Assembly: GCA_902532525.1 (NCBI GenBank)
Contig: CACAIK010000002.1
Span: forward strand, 82,899-146,898
Direction of reading: 5' to 3'
From: an uncultured Pelagibacteraceae bacterium
GTDB lineage: Bacteria; Pseudomonadota; Alphaproteobacteria; Pelagibacterales; Pelagibacteraceae
DNA: 64,000 nt
Shown here: positions 24,743-33,573 of the stretch, piece by piece
How positions within the stretch are numbered: position 1 is the stretch's first letter
How the letters are laid out: every line of letters starts with the position of its first letter
Position numbers and translations under genes: made by a program
Notes under the pieces: generated by a model
What the model saw: the letters and a program-made list of their open reading frames with translations, nothing else
What the model was told of the DNA's origin: nothing
Databases searched by the model: none

Positions 24743-27424
24743 TTAACCAGTATTTTTCATTGCAGCTGAAATACCTGCAATAGATGTTAATAATGCATCA
24801 TTAAGATCATTTTTTTTATCTGAATTTAATTTTTTGTTTTTAATTTTATTCATAACTACTGCTTGAATTATATTTAAAACCTCTGTGTAAATATTTCTTA
24901 CAATAACTCCTGATCTAAATTTTTTTCTTTCATTTATAATTTCTTTTGGCGTAATTTTTTTATTTAATTTCTTAATAACTTCGAATTGGAACCTAAGTTT
25001 TTTTCCAACTCTTTTTAAATCTTTGTCTGCTAAATACTCCTCATATATTTTTGAAATATCTGGGTCCACTTTTGAAATTACCATATCCAAGATATCCATC
25101 ATTGAATTGAAGAAAGGCCAGTTTTTTTCCATATCTATTAGTGTTTTTTCAAATTTTTTAATTGATGAATATCTTAAAGCTTCTGCACTTCCAAGCCATG
25201 CTGGGAGCATTAGTCTTATTTGTGTCCAAGCAAATACCCAGGGTATTGCTCTTAAACCTTTGATATTATCAATATTCTTTCTTTTAGACGGTCTTGATCC
25301 AATTGAAAGTTTTCCTAAAGACACATGTGGCGTAACGGTTTTAAAATATTTAATAAAATCTGAACTTTGATTAATATTTTTTCTATATGAGCTTTTTGAA
25401 ATATCAGACATTTTTTCAATTAGATTTCTCCAATCTTTTTTAGGGACTGGCGGTGGGGTTAATGTTGCCTCCATTACCGCTCCTATATAGCTACATAAAT
25501 TATAAATTGCTAAAGGCTGATATCCATATTTCTGTTGAATTACTTCTCCTTGATCTGTTATTCTGATTTTTCCATTTACAGTATTTGGTGGTTGAGATTT
25601 TAAAGTAGCTTGAATTGGACCTCCTCCTCTACCCGCAGAACCTCCTCTTCCATGAAAGAACGTAACATCTATGTTATATTTTTTAGCAATTTTAATAATT
25701 TCTTCTTGAGCCTTATATTGATGCCAACTTGCACAAATTTTTCCAGCATCTTTACTTGAGTCTGAATATCCAATCATGACTTCTTGTTTATTTTTTATTA
25801 AATCTCTGTACCACTTTAATGAAAACAAACTGGCCATTATTGATTTTGCGTTAATTAAGTCATCTAATGTTTCAAATAAAGGGACAACTCTTAATTTGTT
25901 TTTAATATTTGCTTCTTTTTGCAAATATAAAACAGAGAGAATGTCAGATGCAGATGATGTCATTGAAATAACATAAGCTCCTAAACATTCAGGCGGCTCT
26001 TCAGATAAAATTTTAAATGTTGACCAAACTTCTTTATTTTCTTTATTTTTAAAATTAAAGTTTTTTATGAAATTTGATTTTTTTTTCATCTTAGAAGATA
26101 AAAATTTAATTTTTTCCTCCTCACTCCATTTTAAATAATTAAGTTTATTTTTTTTCTTAATAAGTTCATTAATTAACTGTGAGTGTCTAGTTGACTCTTG
26201 TCTAATATCTAGTTTTGCAAGATTAACTCCAAAACATTTTGCTCTTCTCATTAAATCTAATAATTCGCCACTTGCTATATTTTCACTTTGATTTTCCTCT
26301 AAAGACTCACGGACAATTCTAAGAGGTTTTAAAATTTCCTCTTTTGAGTTTAGCAATTTTTTATAGTCCAAAGGTTTTTTATTCACTATGAACTGTTCAA
26401 TTGCTCTGTGAGTAAATCTCATTTTATCCCTTAGAGGTCTTAAGAAAACTCTGTAAGGCTCAAATGATTTTCCTGTTAGTTTTTGAATTTTTTTAGAACA
26501 TTTTCTCATTGAATACGATCTAATTAATTTAGTAAGTTCTTTTTCATACAATTTTGCTGCTTCCCATCTTGATAATAACAAAACTTCTTTGGTTACTTTT
26601 GAAGTTACATTTGGATTTCCATCTCTATCACCTCCCATCCATGATCCAAACTCAATAGGATTAAAATTTTTTGGCAAACCTTTACCCATATTTTTCAAAA
26701 ATATATCATTGAGTCTTCTGTAGACTTTTGGAATAGTTTCCCAAAGACTATCCTCTATTATTGCAAGACCCCATCGCGCTTCATCGGCTGGAGACGGTTT
26801 TGATCTTTTTAAGTCATCTGTATTCCAGATAATGGTAAATTCATCATGAATTTTTTTATTTAAAGATTTTATTTTTAAAGCGTGATCTTTAAATAACTCT
26901 CTTTCTTCAAGTATTTCTGTAATTTTATGATATTTTTGAATTAAAGTTCTTCTTTTGACCTCTGTTGGATGAGCTGTCAAAACTATTCCAATATTTAAAT
27001 TTTTCGCAAAATTATATATTTTATTATTATTAATTTTTTTATTTTTAAATAATTTCTCAAAAATTTCTTCTATAAAAATATTTTTTTGATTTTTACCGTC
27101 TCTTTTATTTTCATATTGGTTGAGTTGTCTAGATGCATCAATAGACTCGGCTAGATTTATAAAATTCATAAAATGATTAAATGCTCTTGCAAGCTTGTAA
27201 GTATTTTTAGGATTAATACTTTTTATTTCACTAGAAATTTTTTTATATGATCTTTTTTGGATTTTATTTGCTTTTGATAACTTTCTAATTTTCTCAACAA
27301 GATTATAAAAGCTTTTACCTTCTTGTTCTTTAATTACATTTCCTAATGAATTTCCTAAAAACCTAACATCCTCTCTTAAAGATTTTGTTGGAATTCTTTC
27401 ATAATATAAGTCTCTTTTGATCAC
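24743..27424 (-). CDS. ppc: phosphoenolpyruvate carboxylase
   Basis: 893 residues, full length. Active-site motifs are VLTAHPTEVKRR (His about 152), GGDRDGNP, the glycine-rich FHGRGGSAGRGGGPIQ loop, and the family C-terminus MKNTG. It makes oxaloacetate from PEP and bicarbonate, refilling the TCA cycle. The start is GTG at 27424. The whole protein is unusually lysine-rich, as expected at this base composition. It follows the FAH-family gene by 34 bases. Confidence 0.96.
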   Translation of the reverse strand: MIKRDLYYERIPTKSLREDVRFLGNSLGNVIKEQEGKSFYNLVEKIRKLSKANKIQKRSYKKISSEIKSINPKNTYKLARAFNHFMNFINLAESIDASRQLNQYENKRDGKNQKNIFIEEIFEKLFKNKKINNNKIYNFAKNLNIGIVLTAHPTEVKRRTLIQKYHKITEILEERELFKDHALKIKSLNKKIHDEFTIIWNTDDLKRSKPSPADEARWGLAIIEDSLWETIPKVYRRLNDIFLKNMGKGLPKNFNPIEFGSWMGGDRDGNPNVTSKVTKEVLLLSRWEAAKLYEKELTKLIRSYSMRKCSKKIQKLTGKSFEPYRVFLRPLRDKMRFTHRAIEQFIVNKKPLDYKKLLNSKEEILKPLRIVRESLEENQSENIASGELLDLMRRAKCFGVNLAKLDIRQESTRHSQLINELIKKKNKLNYLKWSEEEKIKFLSSKMKKKSNFIKNFNFKNKENKEVWSTFKILSEEPPECLGAYVISMTSSASDILSVLYLQKEANIKNKLRVVPLFETLDDLINAKSIMASLFSLKWYRDLIKNKQEVMIGYSDSSKDAGKICASWHQYKAQEEIIKIAKKYNIDVTFFHGRGGSAGRGGGPIQATLKSQPPNTVNGKIRITDQGEVIQQKYGYQPLAIYNLCSYIGAVMEATLTPPPVPKKDWRNLIEKMSDISKSSYRKNINQSSDFIKYFKTVTPHVSLGKLSIGSRPSKRKNIDNIKGLRAIPWVFAWTQIRLMLPAWLGSAEALRYSSIKKFEKTLIDMEKNWPFFNSMMDILDMVISKVDPDISKIYEEYLADKDLKRVGKKLRFQFEVIKKLNKKITPKEIINERKKFRSGVIVRNIYTEVLNIIQAVVMNKIKNKKLNSDKKNDLNDALLTSIAGISAAMKNTG

Positions 27425-27458
27425 AATTTATTATACCAAAAAAGAGATTATATTTGGA

Positions 27459-28301
27459 TTAAATTGCTACTACTTTTGATTTTTGTTCACCAAGAAGTTC
27501 AATTGAAAGCCTCATTTCATCACCTGCTTTTAAAAATTTTTGTGGCTTCATTCCCATTCCAACTCCTGGGGGTGTTCCTGTGGTAATGATATCTCCTGGT
27601 TGAAGGGACATATATCGACTAACATATGAAACAATATGATCTACATTAAAAATCATTGTTTTTGTATTACCTGTTTGCATTCGTTCACCATTTAAATCTA
27701 ATTCCATGTTTAGGTTGTTTACATCATTAATCTCATCTTTGGTCACAAGGTATGGACCAATAGGACCAAATGTATCGTGCGACTTACCTTTTACCCACTG
27801 TCCCATTTTTTCTATTTGCCACTCTCTTTCACTTACATCATTCACTAAACAATAACCTAAGATATAATCTTGTGAATTTTTCTCTGGGATATTTTTAGCA
27901 TTTTTTCCTATAACTAAACCTAGCTCAACTTCCCAATCTAGTTTTTTTGAATAGCTTGTAATTTCAATATCATCATTTGGTCCATTGATTGAACTACTGG
28001 CTTTCATAAACACAATTGGTTCTGTTGGTGGTTTTGCTCCAGTTTCCGCTGCATGGTCAGAAAAATTTAATCCAATTGCAATAAATTTTCCTGGTTTAGT
28101 TATGCATGAACCAATCCTTGTATTATTTGAAATCACAGGCAAGGATGATAAATCAATTTGTTTAATTTTTTCAATTGTTTCAAAATTTAAATGAGTTGGA
28201 TCTAAATCATTTATATGTTTGGATATATCTCTCAACTTTCCATCTTTATCTAATATAGCTGGCTTTTCTTGACTTTTTTCTCCCACTCTTAGTAATTTCA
28301 T
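27459..28301 (-). CDS. fumarylacetoacetate hydrolase family protein
   Basis: 280 residues. The C-terminal FAH domain has FIAIGLNFSDHAAETGAK, the metal ligands in DWEVELGLVIG, and SHDTFGPIGPYLV and TTGTPPGVGMG. This pattern is that of 2,4-diketo-3-deoxy-L-fuconate/rhamnonate hydrolases and ureidoglycolate lyase-like proteins. It closes a sugar-enzyme run that includes FucU, making an acid-sugar hydrolase likely, but no family member here is proven. A good Shine-Dalgarno (TGGAGATAAA) precedes it. Confidence 0.83.
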   Translation of the reverse strand: MKLLRVGEKSQEKPAILDKDGKLRDISKHINDLDPTHLNFETIEKIKQIDLSSLPVISNNTRIGSCITKPGKFIAIGLNFSDHAAETGAKPPTEPIVFMKASSSINGPNDDIEITSYSKKLDWEVELGLVIGKNAKNIPEKNSQDYILGYCLVNDVSEREWQIEKMGQWVKGKSHDTFGPIGPYLVTKDEINDVNNLNMELDLNGERMQTGNTKTMIFNVDHIVSYVSRYMSLQPGDIITTGTPPGVGMGMKPQKFLKAGDEMRLSIELLGEQKSKVVAI

Positions 28302-28315
28302 TTTATCTCCAATAA

Positions 28316-29170
28316 TTATTTATAGCTTTTGTATAACGAACTATGATCATAATTACCCAATCCTTTTTTAACGAGATTATTATACATTTTTTTAACTATT
28401 TTAGATAAAGGTAATTCTAGCTTTTTATTTTTTGCACAATCAAGGATGTTGTTCATATCTTTTAATTGAGAAAAATTTTTTCCTCTTGGTTTAAAATCTT
28501 TTTTGATCATTCTTAATCCATGAGTTTGTAAAACTTTACTGTCAGCCCACCCCCCTTTTAATGCTTTGAGAATATTTATTGGATTTACATTATTTTTTTG
28601 TGCTAATTTAATAGCCTCTGCAACAGATCCAATTGTAATTCCTACTATTATTTGATTAGCTAATTTTGCTATTTGACCTGCAGAATTTTTTCCAACTAAA
28701 ACAGGATTGCCTAATTTCTTTAGTATATTTAAATTTTTAGAAAAAACTTTCTTATCTCCGCCAACCATTATGGCCAGCTGAGCATTCTCTGCACCATTTG
28801 TGCCTCCAGAAACTGGCGCGTCCAAAAAATTAACTTTATATTTTTTTAATAATTTTGATAAATTAATTGCTGTTTTAGGATTTGCAGAACTCATATCTAT
28901 AACTGTAGATCCTGCTTTTAAATTTTTTAAAAATTCTAAGTTTGAATATATTTTTTTTAGAGCCTTATCATCAGATAACATAGTAATTATTAAATCCTGG
29001 TCAGAAACAACTTCCTTTAATGAATTACATACTTTTGCGCCATAATTTTTTAATTTATCAGCTTTTTTTTTAGTTCTATTAAAAACTTTGACTTGATATT
29101 TAGATTTTAGAAGATTTTTTGCCATAGGAGCACCCATTAATCCAATTCCTATAAAACCGATTTTTGTCAT
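28316..29170 (-). CDS. NAD(P)-dependent beta-hydroxyacid dehydrogenase (3-hydroxyisobutyrate dehydrogenase family)
   Basis: 284 residues. Rossmann motif FIGIGLMGAPMAKNL at the N-terminus, DAPVSGGTNGAENA, and catalytic lysine in GQIAKLANQ. This is a second member of the family in the window and is clearly different from that at 13601. It starts one base after the ROK kinase stop codon. Plausible substrates are tartronate semialdehyde, threonate or similar acids. Expected to be cytoplasmic. Confidence 0.85.
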   Translation of the reverse strand: MTKIGFIGIGLMGAPMAKNLLKSKYQVKVFNRTKKKADKLKNYGAKVCNSLKEVVSDQDLIITMLSDDKALKKIYSNLEFLKNLKAGSTVIDMSSANPKTAINLSKLLKKYKVNFLDAPVSGGTNGAENAQLAIMVGGDKKVFSKNLNILKKLGNPVLVGKNSAGQIAKLANQIIVGITIGSVAEAIKLAQKNNVNPINILKALKGGWADSKVLQTHGLRMIKKDFKPRGKNFSQLKDMNNILDCAKNKKLELPLSKIVKKMYNNLVKKGLGNYDHSSLYKSYK

Positions 29171-29171
29171 A

Positions 29172-30047
29172 TTAATAATTCAACCGTGCCGCTCCTCTTA
29201 CTCCACTTGCATCTCCATACTTAGCCTTTAAAAATTTCGTATTTATATATTTAATTTCCATATTTTTTGTAACCATTTTCTTTAATTCATTTAATGAAGA
29301 GATTTCATTAGATAATCCACCTCCAAATACAAATACATCAGGATCAATTGTATAAATTAAGTTAACAAGTGCTCTAGCCAACCGTATTTTAAAATGTTTA
29401 ATAAAAATTGATTTTGTAAACTTATCAGATTTATTAAATATTTCTCTCGCAGTAATTTTTTTATGATAAAGTTTTTCCAAACCTTTTCCTGAGGTAAACT
29501 TTTGTATTTGCATAAGTGATATCTTTTTTTTAATATATTTTTTATCGTTTAGATTTCCAAAAATTGGTAGAGGAAGATGTCCCCACTCTCCAGAAATATA
29601 ATTTGCACCTTTTAAGATTTTCTTATTAATAACTATTCCACCTCCAGTGCCTGATCCAATAATTATTCCGAAAACAACATTATAATTTTTTGCAGCTCCA
29701 TCCATTGCTTCAGATAATGCAAAACAATTTGCATCATTTTCACATTTTATATTTCTTTTTAAAGCTTTTGATAAATCTATGTTTAATTTTTTATTATTTA
29801 ATTGTTTGGCATTTACTGAATTTTTAAGTAGTCCAGTTTTATAATCTATAGATCCGGGATGACACACGCCTACTTGAAATTTTTTTTTATACTTCCGATC
29901 TAGTGAAAAAACTATTTTACTAACATCTTTTATTATTTTTTTATAACTCTTTGGGCAAGGGATCCTTGATCTCTCAATTTCATCACCATTTTTTTTTAAG
30001 ATGACGCTTTCAATTTTTGTTGCCCCAATATCTATTCCAATTTTCAT
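29172..30047 (-). CDS. ROK family sugar kinase (zinc motif missing)
   Basis: 291 residues. The N-terminal phosphate motif IGIDIGATKIESV, catalytic aspartate in CENDANCFALSE, and SGTGGGIVINKKI and GEWGHLPLP are typical of ROK kinases. The usual CxCGxxGCxE zinc cluster after the GH motif is absent; that stretch is lysine-rich (KKYIKKKISL). Family members phosphorylate glucose, fructose, mannose or N-acetylated sugars. The Zn site usually helps fold the active site, so either activity is Zn-independent or specificity has shifted. It abuts its neighbours. Confidence 0.82.
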   Translation of the reverse strand: MKIGIDIGATKIESVILKKNGDEIERSRIPCPKSYKKIIKDVSKIVFSLDRKYKKKFQVGVCHPGSIDYKTGLLKNSVNAKQLNNKKLNIDLSKALKRNIKCENDANCFALSEAMDGAAKNYNVVFGIIIGSGTGGGIVINKKILKGANYISGEWGHLPLPIFGNLNDKKYIKKKISLMQIQKFTSGKGLEKLYHKKITAREIFNKSDKFTKSIFIKHFKIRLARALVNLIYTIDPDVFVFGGGLSNEISSLNELKKMVTKNMEIKYINTKFLKAKYGDASGVRGAARLNY

Positions 30048-30048
30048 T

Positions 30049-31077
30049 TTAGTAAGAGCTTGATTCTTTCCAAATATTTATATCCCCTTCTTTAGCGGTT
30101 TTATTAATTATTCTCATTTCAGAAGGTGTAAAATTAAGTTTGTTTAGACTTTCTATATTTTCTTTTAACTGGTTAATATTTCTAACTCCGATTAGAGCAG
30201 ATGTTACATAATTATTTGACAAGACCCAGGAAATTGCCATTTGAGATAAAGATTGACCTCTTTTATTTGCAATCTTATTTAAATCTGAAACTATCTTTAA
30301 GTTTTTTTTTGTTATTAAAGATTTATCTAAATAAGATGTAACATCACTCGCTCTTGAAACTCTAGGTATCTTTTTTAAATATTTGTCTGATAGCATTCCT
30401 TGAGCAAGAGGAGAAAAGGCAATACATCCAATTTTAAGTTTTTTTATAGTTTTAGTTAAATCTTTTTCAATCCATCTATTAATTAAAGAATATGAAGGCT
30501 GGTGAATAAACAATTTAATATTTCTTGATTTTAGAATTTTGTAAATTTGGTTCGTCTTTTTGGAAGAATAAGATGATATACCAACATATAAAGCTTTTCC
30601 CGATTTATAAATACTCTCTAATGCATCTGCTGTTTCTTCTAAAGGTGTATTTGGATCAAATCTATGTGAGTAAAATATATCAAAGTAATCAATTTTCATT
30701 CTTTTTAAACTTTGATCACAACTTGCGATAATATGTTTTTTTGACCCCCATTCTCCATAAGGTCCTTCCCACATATCATAACCAGCTTTTGATGATATAA
30801 TCAGTTCATCTCTATATTTTTTTAAATCTTTGCTTATTATTTTTCCAAAATTACTTTCTGTACTACCGTAAGGGGGGCCATAATTATTTGCCAAATCAAA
30901 ATGAGTGATGCCTTTATCAAAAGCATAGAATAATATTTTTTTAATATTAGAAAGTGGAACTTTACCTCCAAAGTTATGCCAAAGCCCAAGGCTTATTAGT
31001 GGTAATTTAACTCCACTATCGCCACAAGTTCTATATAACATCTCTGAATATCTTTTATTATCAGCGTTATATTTCAT
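30049..31077 (-). CDS. aldo/keto reductase (YghZ-like)
   Basis: 342 residues. It resembles L-glyceraldehyde-3-phosphate reductase: RTCGDSGVKLPLISLGLWHNFGG, catalytic Asp/Tyr in HFDLANNYGPPYG, Lys in SSKAGYDMW and His in FYSHRFDP. It probably reduces a sugar aldehyde with NADPH. It lies between ribokinase and a ROK kinase with 1-2 base gaps, so it belongs to a sugar operon. Confidence 0.88.
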   Translation of the reverse strand: MKYNADNKRYSEMLYRTCGDSGVKLPLISLGLWHNFGGKVPLSNIKKILFYAFDKGITHFDLANNYGPPYGSTESNFGKIISKDLKKYRDELIISSKAGYDMWEGPYGEWGSKKHIIASCDQSLKRMKIDYFDIFYSHRFDPNTPLEETADALESIYKSGKALYVGISSYSSKKTNQIYKILKSRNIKLFIHQPSYSLINRWIEKDLTKTIKKLKIGCIAFSPLAQGMLSDKYLKKIPRVSRASDVTSYLDKSLITKKNLKIVSDLNKIANKRGQSLSQMAISWVLSNNYVTSALIGVRNINQLKENIESLNKLNFTPSEMRIINKTAKEGDINIWKESSSY

Positions 31078-31079
31078 AT

Positions 31080-31994
31080 TTAGTAAACCTCGACCTCTTC
31101 ATATGTTGGCATGGAATTCGCGGCTCCTTCTTTAGTTGTAGAAATACCAGCAACTTTATTAGAAAATTCTAATGCATCAACAATTTTTAATGATTTGGCT
31201 AATGCTACACTAAAAGCTCCATTAAAAGCATCACCTGCTCCAGTAGTATCTTTTACATCCTCTTTTAATTCATGGGCGTCTACAAAATGGCTTTCAGTTC
31301 CATTTGAAAAATAAACTCCTTTAGAACCTAGAGTTATTAAGATATTTTTTATTCCTTTTTTTAAAAATTCTTTAGCTGCATTTTCTATTTCAGATTTTGT
31401 TTCTATTTTTTTTTCTAAATAAAAACTAGCTTCAGTTTCATTTGGTGTAAAATAGTCTATATTTTTAAAGTCATTCTCAGATATTTTCGAAGCAGGAGCT
31501 GGATTTAATATTGTAATTGAACCAGTATCTTTAGCTTTTTGTAAAGCATAGCTTGTAACATCATATGGTGTTTCTAATTGTGTTAAGAATATATCTGACT
31601 TGTCGATTGCTTTTAAATTATTATCTATATCAGAACTATTTAAAGTGCCAGCAGCGCCTGGTATGATGTTTATTGCATTATCACCTGTATTAGCATTAAT
31701 CATAATACCAGCAACGCCAGTTGATTGATTTTTATCTTTGATAATATAATCGGTATTTACTCCAGAGGATTTATATAAATTTAGTGCCATTTCAGCATTA
31801 TTATCATCACCTATTTTTGTAATAAAACTTATGTTTCCGCCAAGTCTTGCTGCGGCAATGGCTTGGTTAGATCCTTTTCCACCAGGTCCTATTAAGTGTT
31901 TTGTTCCTAAAATAGTTTGCCCCACTTCAGGAATTTTTTCACCAATAAAACATAAGTCTGCAACAAATACCCCAAATACACATATAGACTTCAT
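31080..31994 (-). CDS. rbsK: ribokinase family (PfkB) kinase
   Basis: 304 residues. The ribokinase N-terminal signature PGGKGSNQAIAAARLGG and the PfkB C-terminal motif DTTGAGDAFNGAF (catalytic Asp) are intact. It phosphorylates ribose or another sugar at the 5 position. The neighbouring FucU/RbsD mutarotase and sugar ABC transporter support a sugar kinase role. A link to inositol (IolC is a PfkB kinase) is not supported, because the N-terminal signature is ribokinase-like. Confidence 0.88.
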   Translation of the reverse strand: MKSICVFGVFVADLCFIGEKIPEVGQTILGTKHLIGPGGKGSNQAIAAARLGGNISFITKIGDDNNAEMALNLYKSSGVNTDYIIKDKNQSTGVAGIMINANTGDNAINIIPGAAGTLNSSDIDNNLKAIDKSDIFLTQLETPYDVTSYALQKAKDTGSITILNPAPASKISENDFKNIDYFTPNETEASFYLEKKIETKSEIENAAKEFLKKGIKNILITLGSKGVYFSNGTESHFVDAHELKEDVKDTTGAGDAFNGAFSVALAKSLKIVDALEFSNKVAGISTTKEGAANSMPTYEEVEVY

Positions 31995-31998
31995 TTAA

Positions 31999-32460
31999 TT
32001 AAGACCAGACTTTACCGTCAGGAAGAATAACTCCTTTAGTTATAATAAAACATCCAAAAGGTCGAGCATCTGTAGTGGTTACAATACAATATGCTTTTTT
32101 TGCTTCTTCATAAAAATTTTGTCTTGAAATTGATCCAACTTTCCATTGGGGACCAGAATTATTTTTTACTGCTTCAATAAATTCTTTATGAGTTTCAGTT
32201 AGTTCTTCTGGTTTATCATCTACTTCCATTCTAAGTGCAGGTGAGCCCCCTTGTGATACGGTAAAACTATCTAATGGAAAAACAGATAAAATTGCATTTG
32301 CTGCACTTTTAATATCTACACCATCTAATCGTATTACATTCTTGTTCATAGAGTTTGCAGGAAAATTAGCATCAGCAAGAATAATTTTCTCACCATGACC
32401 CATAGATCTTAAATGAAAGAGTAAATCAGGGCTTAAAACTGGGTTAATATTTATTAACAT
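31999..32460 (-). CDS. RbsD/FucU family sugar mutarotase
   Basis: 153 residues. The motif MGHGEKIILADANFPA (His22, Asp30) and the C-terminal TTDARPFGCFIITKG identify the RbsD/FucU fold, closer to FucU. The protein interconverts sugar anomers or ring forms ahead of the kinase. It is separated from the binding-protein gene by a strong terminator, so its transcription depends on read-through or another promoter. Confidence 0.87.
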   Translation of the reverse strand: MLININPVLSPDLLFHLRSMGHGEKIILADANFPANSMNKNVIRLDGVDIKSAANAILSVFPLDSFTVSQGGSPALRMEVDDKPEELTETHKEFIEAVKNNSGPQWKVGSISRQNFYEEAKKAYCIVTTTDARPFGCFIITKGVILPDGKVWS

Positions 32461-32482
32461 TAAAAGATTATATTACATAAAA

Positions 32483-32514
32483 AAAAAGGGTGGAATAAAA
32501 ATTCCACCCTTTTT
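32483..32514 (-). terminator. strong intrinsic terminator after the ribose-type binding protein gene
   Basis: Fourteen-base stem AAAAAGGGTGGAAT/ATTCCACCCTTTTT with a four-base loop. On the minus strand it is followed by a run of T. It lies 20 bases after the binding-protein stop codon (32534) and before the mutarotase gene. Confidence 0.88.
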
Positions 32515-32533
32515 AAATGTTATATACTAATGA

Positions 32534-33466
32534 TTATTTAAAATCGTTAGCGTTTTCTTTTGTCACTAGTTGTGTTCCAGTATCAATGTTTGGATCAATA
32601 CTTCCACCATTAGCTAGCTCAAGTGCATATTTAACACCGTAAGCACCCATGTTATATGAGAACTGAGCAATAGTTGCAGTCATTTCACCTTTTAAGATAC
32701 TTGTAGCAGCATCTGGAGTTGCATCAAAACCAACAACAACAACATCATTCATATCTGCATCTTTAAGAGCTTGCATAGCACCTAAGCCCATATTGTCATT
32801 TGAAGCAAAAATTGCTTTGATGTTAGGATTTTTCAAAATAATAGACTCTGTAACTGATCTACCTTTTGCAGTATCCCACTCAGCTGTTTGAGTAGCAACT
32901 ATATTTAAACCACAATTTTTAAATCCTTTAATTGCACCGTCTCTTCTTAGTAAAGCTGTTGATTGAGACTCTATTCCAGTCAAAATTGCAACATCTGAAC
33001 CTTTTGGAGTTTTATCACAAATGAATTTAGCAGCTAATTCTGCTCCATTCATATTGTTAGTTCCAATAAAAGTAACACCTTCATTAATCCCTTTTGTATC
33101 TACGAATACAACTGGAACACCACTTTTGATAGCGTCATCTACAATTGGAGCAAATGCATTTGGATCTCCTGGTGCAAGAGCTAAAGCATCAACACCTTTA
33201 GCAAGTTGGTCTTCAACTTGGTTAATTTGTGCTTGAACATCACCTTCTTGAGGTGGCGCAACCAAGATTAACTTAACACCTAATTTTTTAGCTTCTTCTT
33301 CAGCACCTTTTGTAACAGAAGCCCAGAAAGGATTTCCAGACCCAGGACCTTTAATACTGAACAAGATTTTTTTACCATGACCATCAGCAAAAGAAGCTGA
33401 AATCATGCTTATCGATAAAAAAATTGCTGATACTAAAACAGCAATTTTTCTTGATAGTTCTCTCAT
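32534..33466 (-). CDS. rbsB: sugar ABC transporter substrate-binding protein (ribose type)
   Basis: 310 residues. A signal peptide (about 1-27, ending SFA) precedes a periplasmic binding protein 4/1-type fold: FSIKGPGSGNPFWASVTKG, VAPPQEGDVQAQINQVED, and FASNDNMGLGAMQAL. The fold and neighbours fit the RbsB/CUT2 group. Ligand unknown; ribokinase nearby suggests a pentose. A strong Shine-Dalgarno (AAAGGGGAAATTT) precedes it and a strong terminator follows it. Confidence 0.87.
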   Translation of the reverse strand: MRELSRKIAVLVSAIFLSISMISASFADGHGKKILFSIKGPGSGNPFWASVTKGAEEEAKKLGVKLILVAPPQEGDVQAQINQVEDQLAKGVDALALAPGDPNAFAPIVDDAIKSGVPVVFVDTKGINEGVTFIGTNNMNGAELAAKFICDKTPKGSDVAILTGIESQSTALLRRDGAIKGFKNCGLNIVATQTAEWDTAKGRSVTESIILKNPNIKAIFASNDNMGLGAMQALKDADMNDVVVVGFDATPDAATSILKGEMTATIAQFSYNMGAYGVKYALELANGGSIDPNIDTGTQLVTKENANDFK

Positions 33467-33475
33467 AAATTTCCC

Positions 33476-33573
33476 CTTTAATAATTATTAAAGCTTAATT
33501 TAATAAAATTTTTAAAAAAAATTCAACTGTTTACAGGGTCTCTTATGATAGCATCTATTCAACTTTGACGTGT
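33476..33573 (-). promoter_or_regulatory. possible promoter/operator region of the ribose-type binding protein gene
   Basis: The 107 bases between the permease stop and the binding-protein start hold an 18-base perfect palindrome (CTTTAATAATTATTAAAG, 33476-33493) just upstream of the Shine-Dalgarno, and a possible -35 TTGAAT with AT-rich -10 candidates. The gap is large for this genome, so a separate promoter is likely. No known operator is recognised. Confidence 0.35.

Noticed and set aside
31080..31994. Ribokinase as IolC for the inositol route
   Set aside because: It has the ribokinase GGKGSNQA signature and lies with FucU and other sugar genes beyond a terminator.
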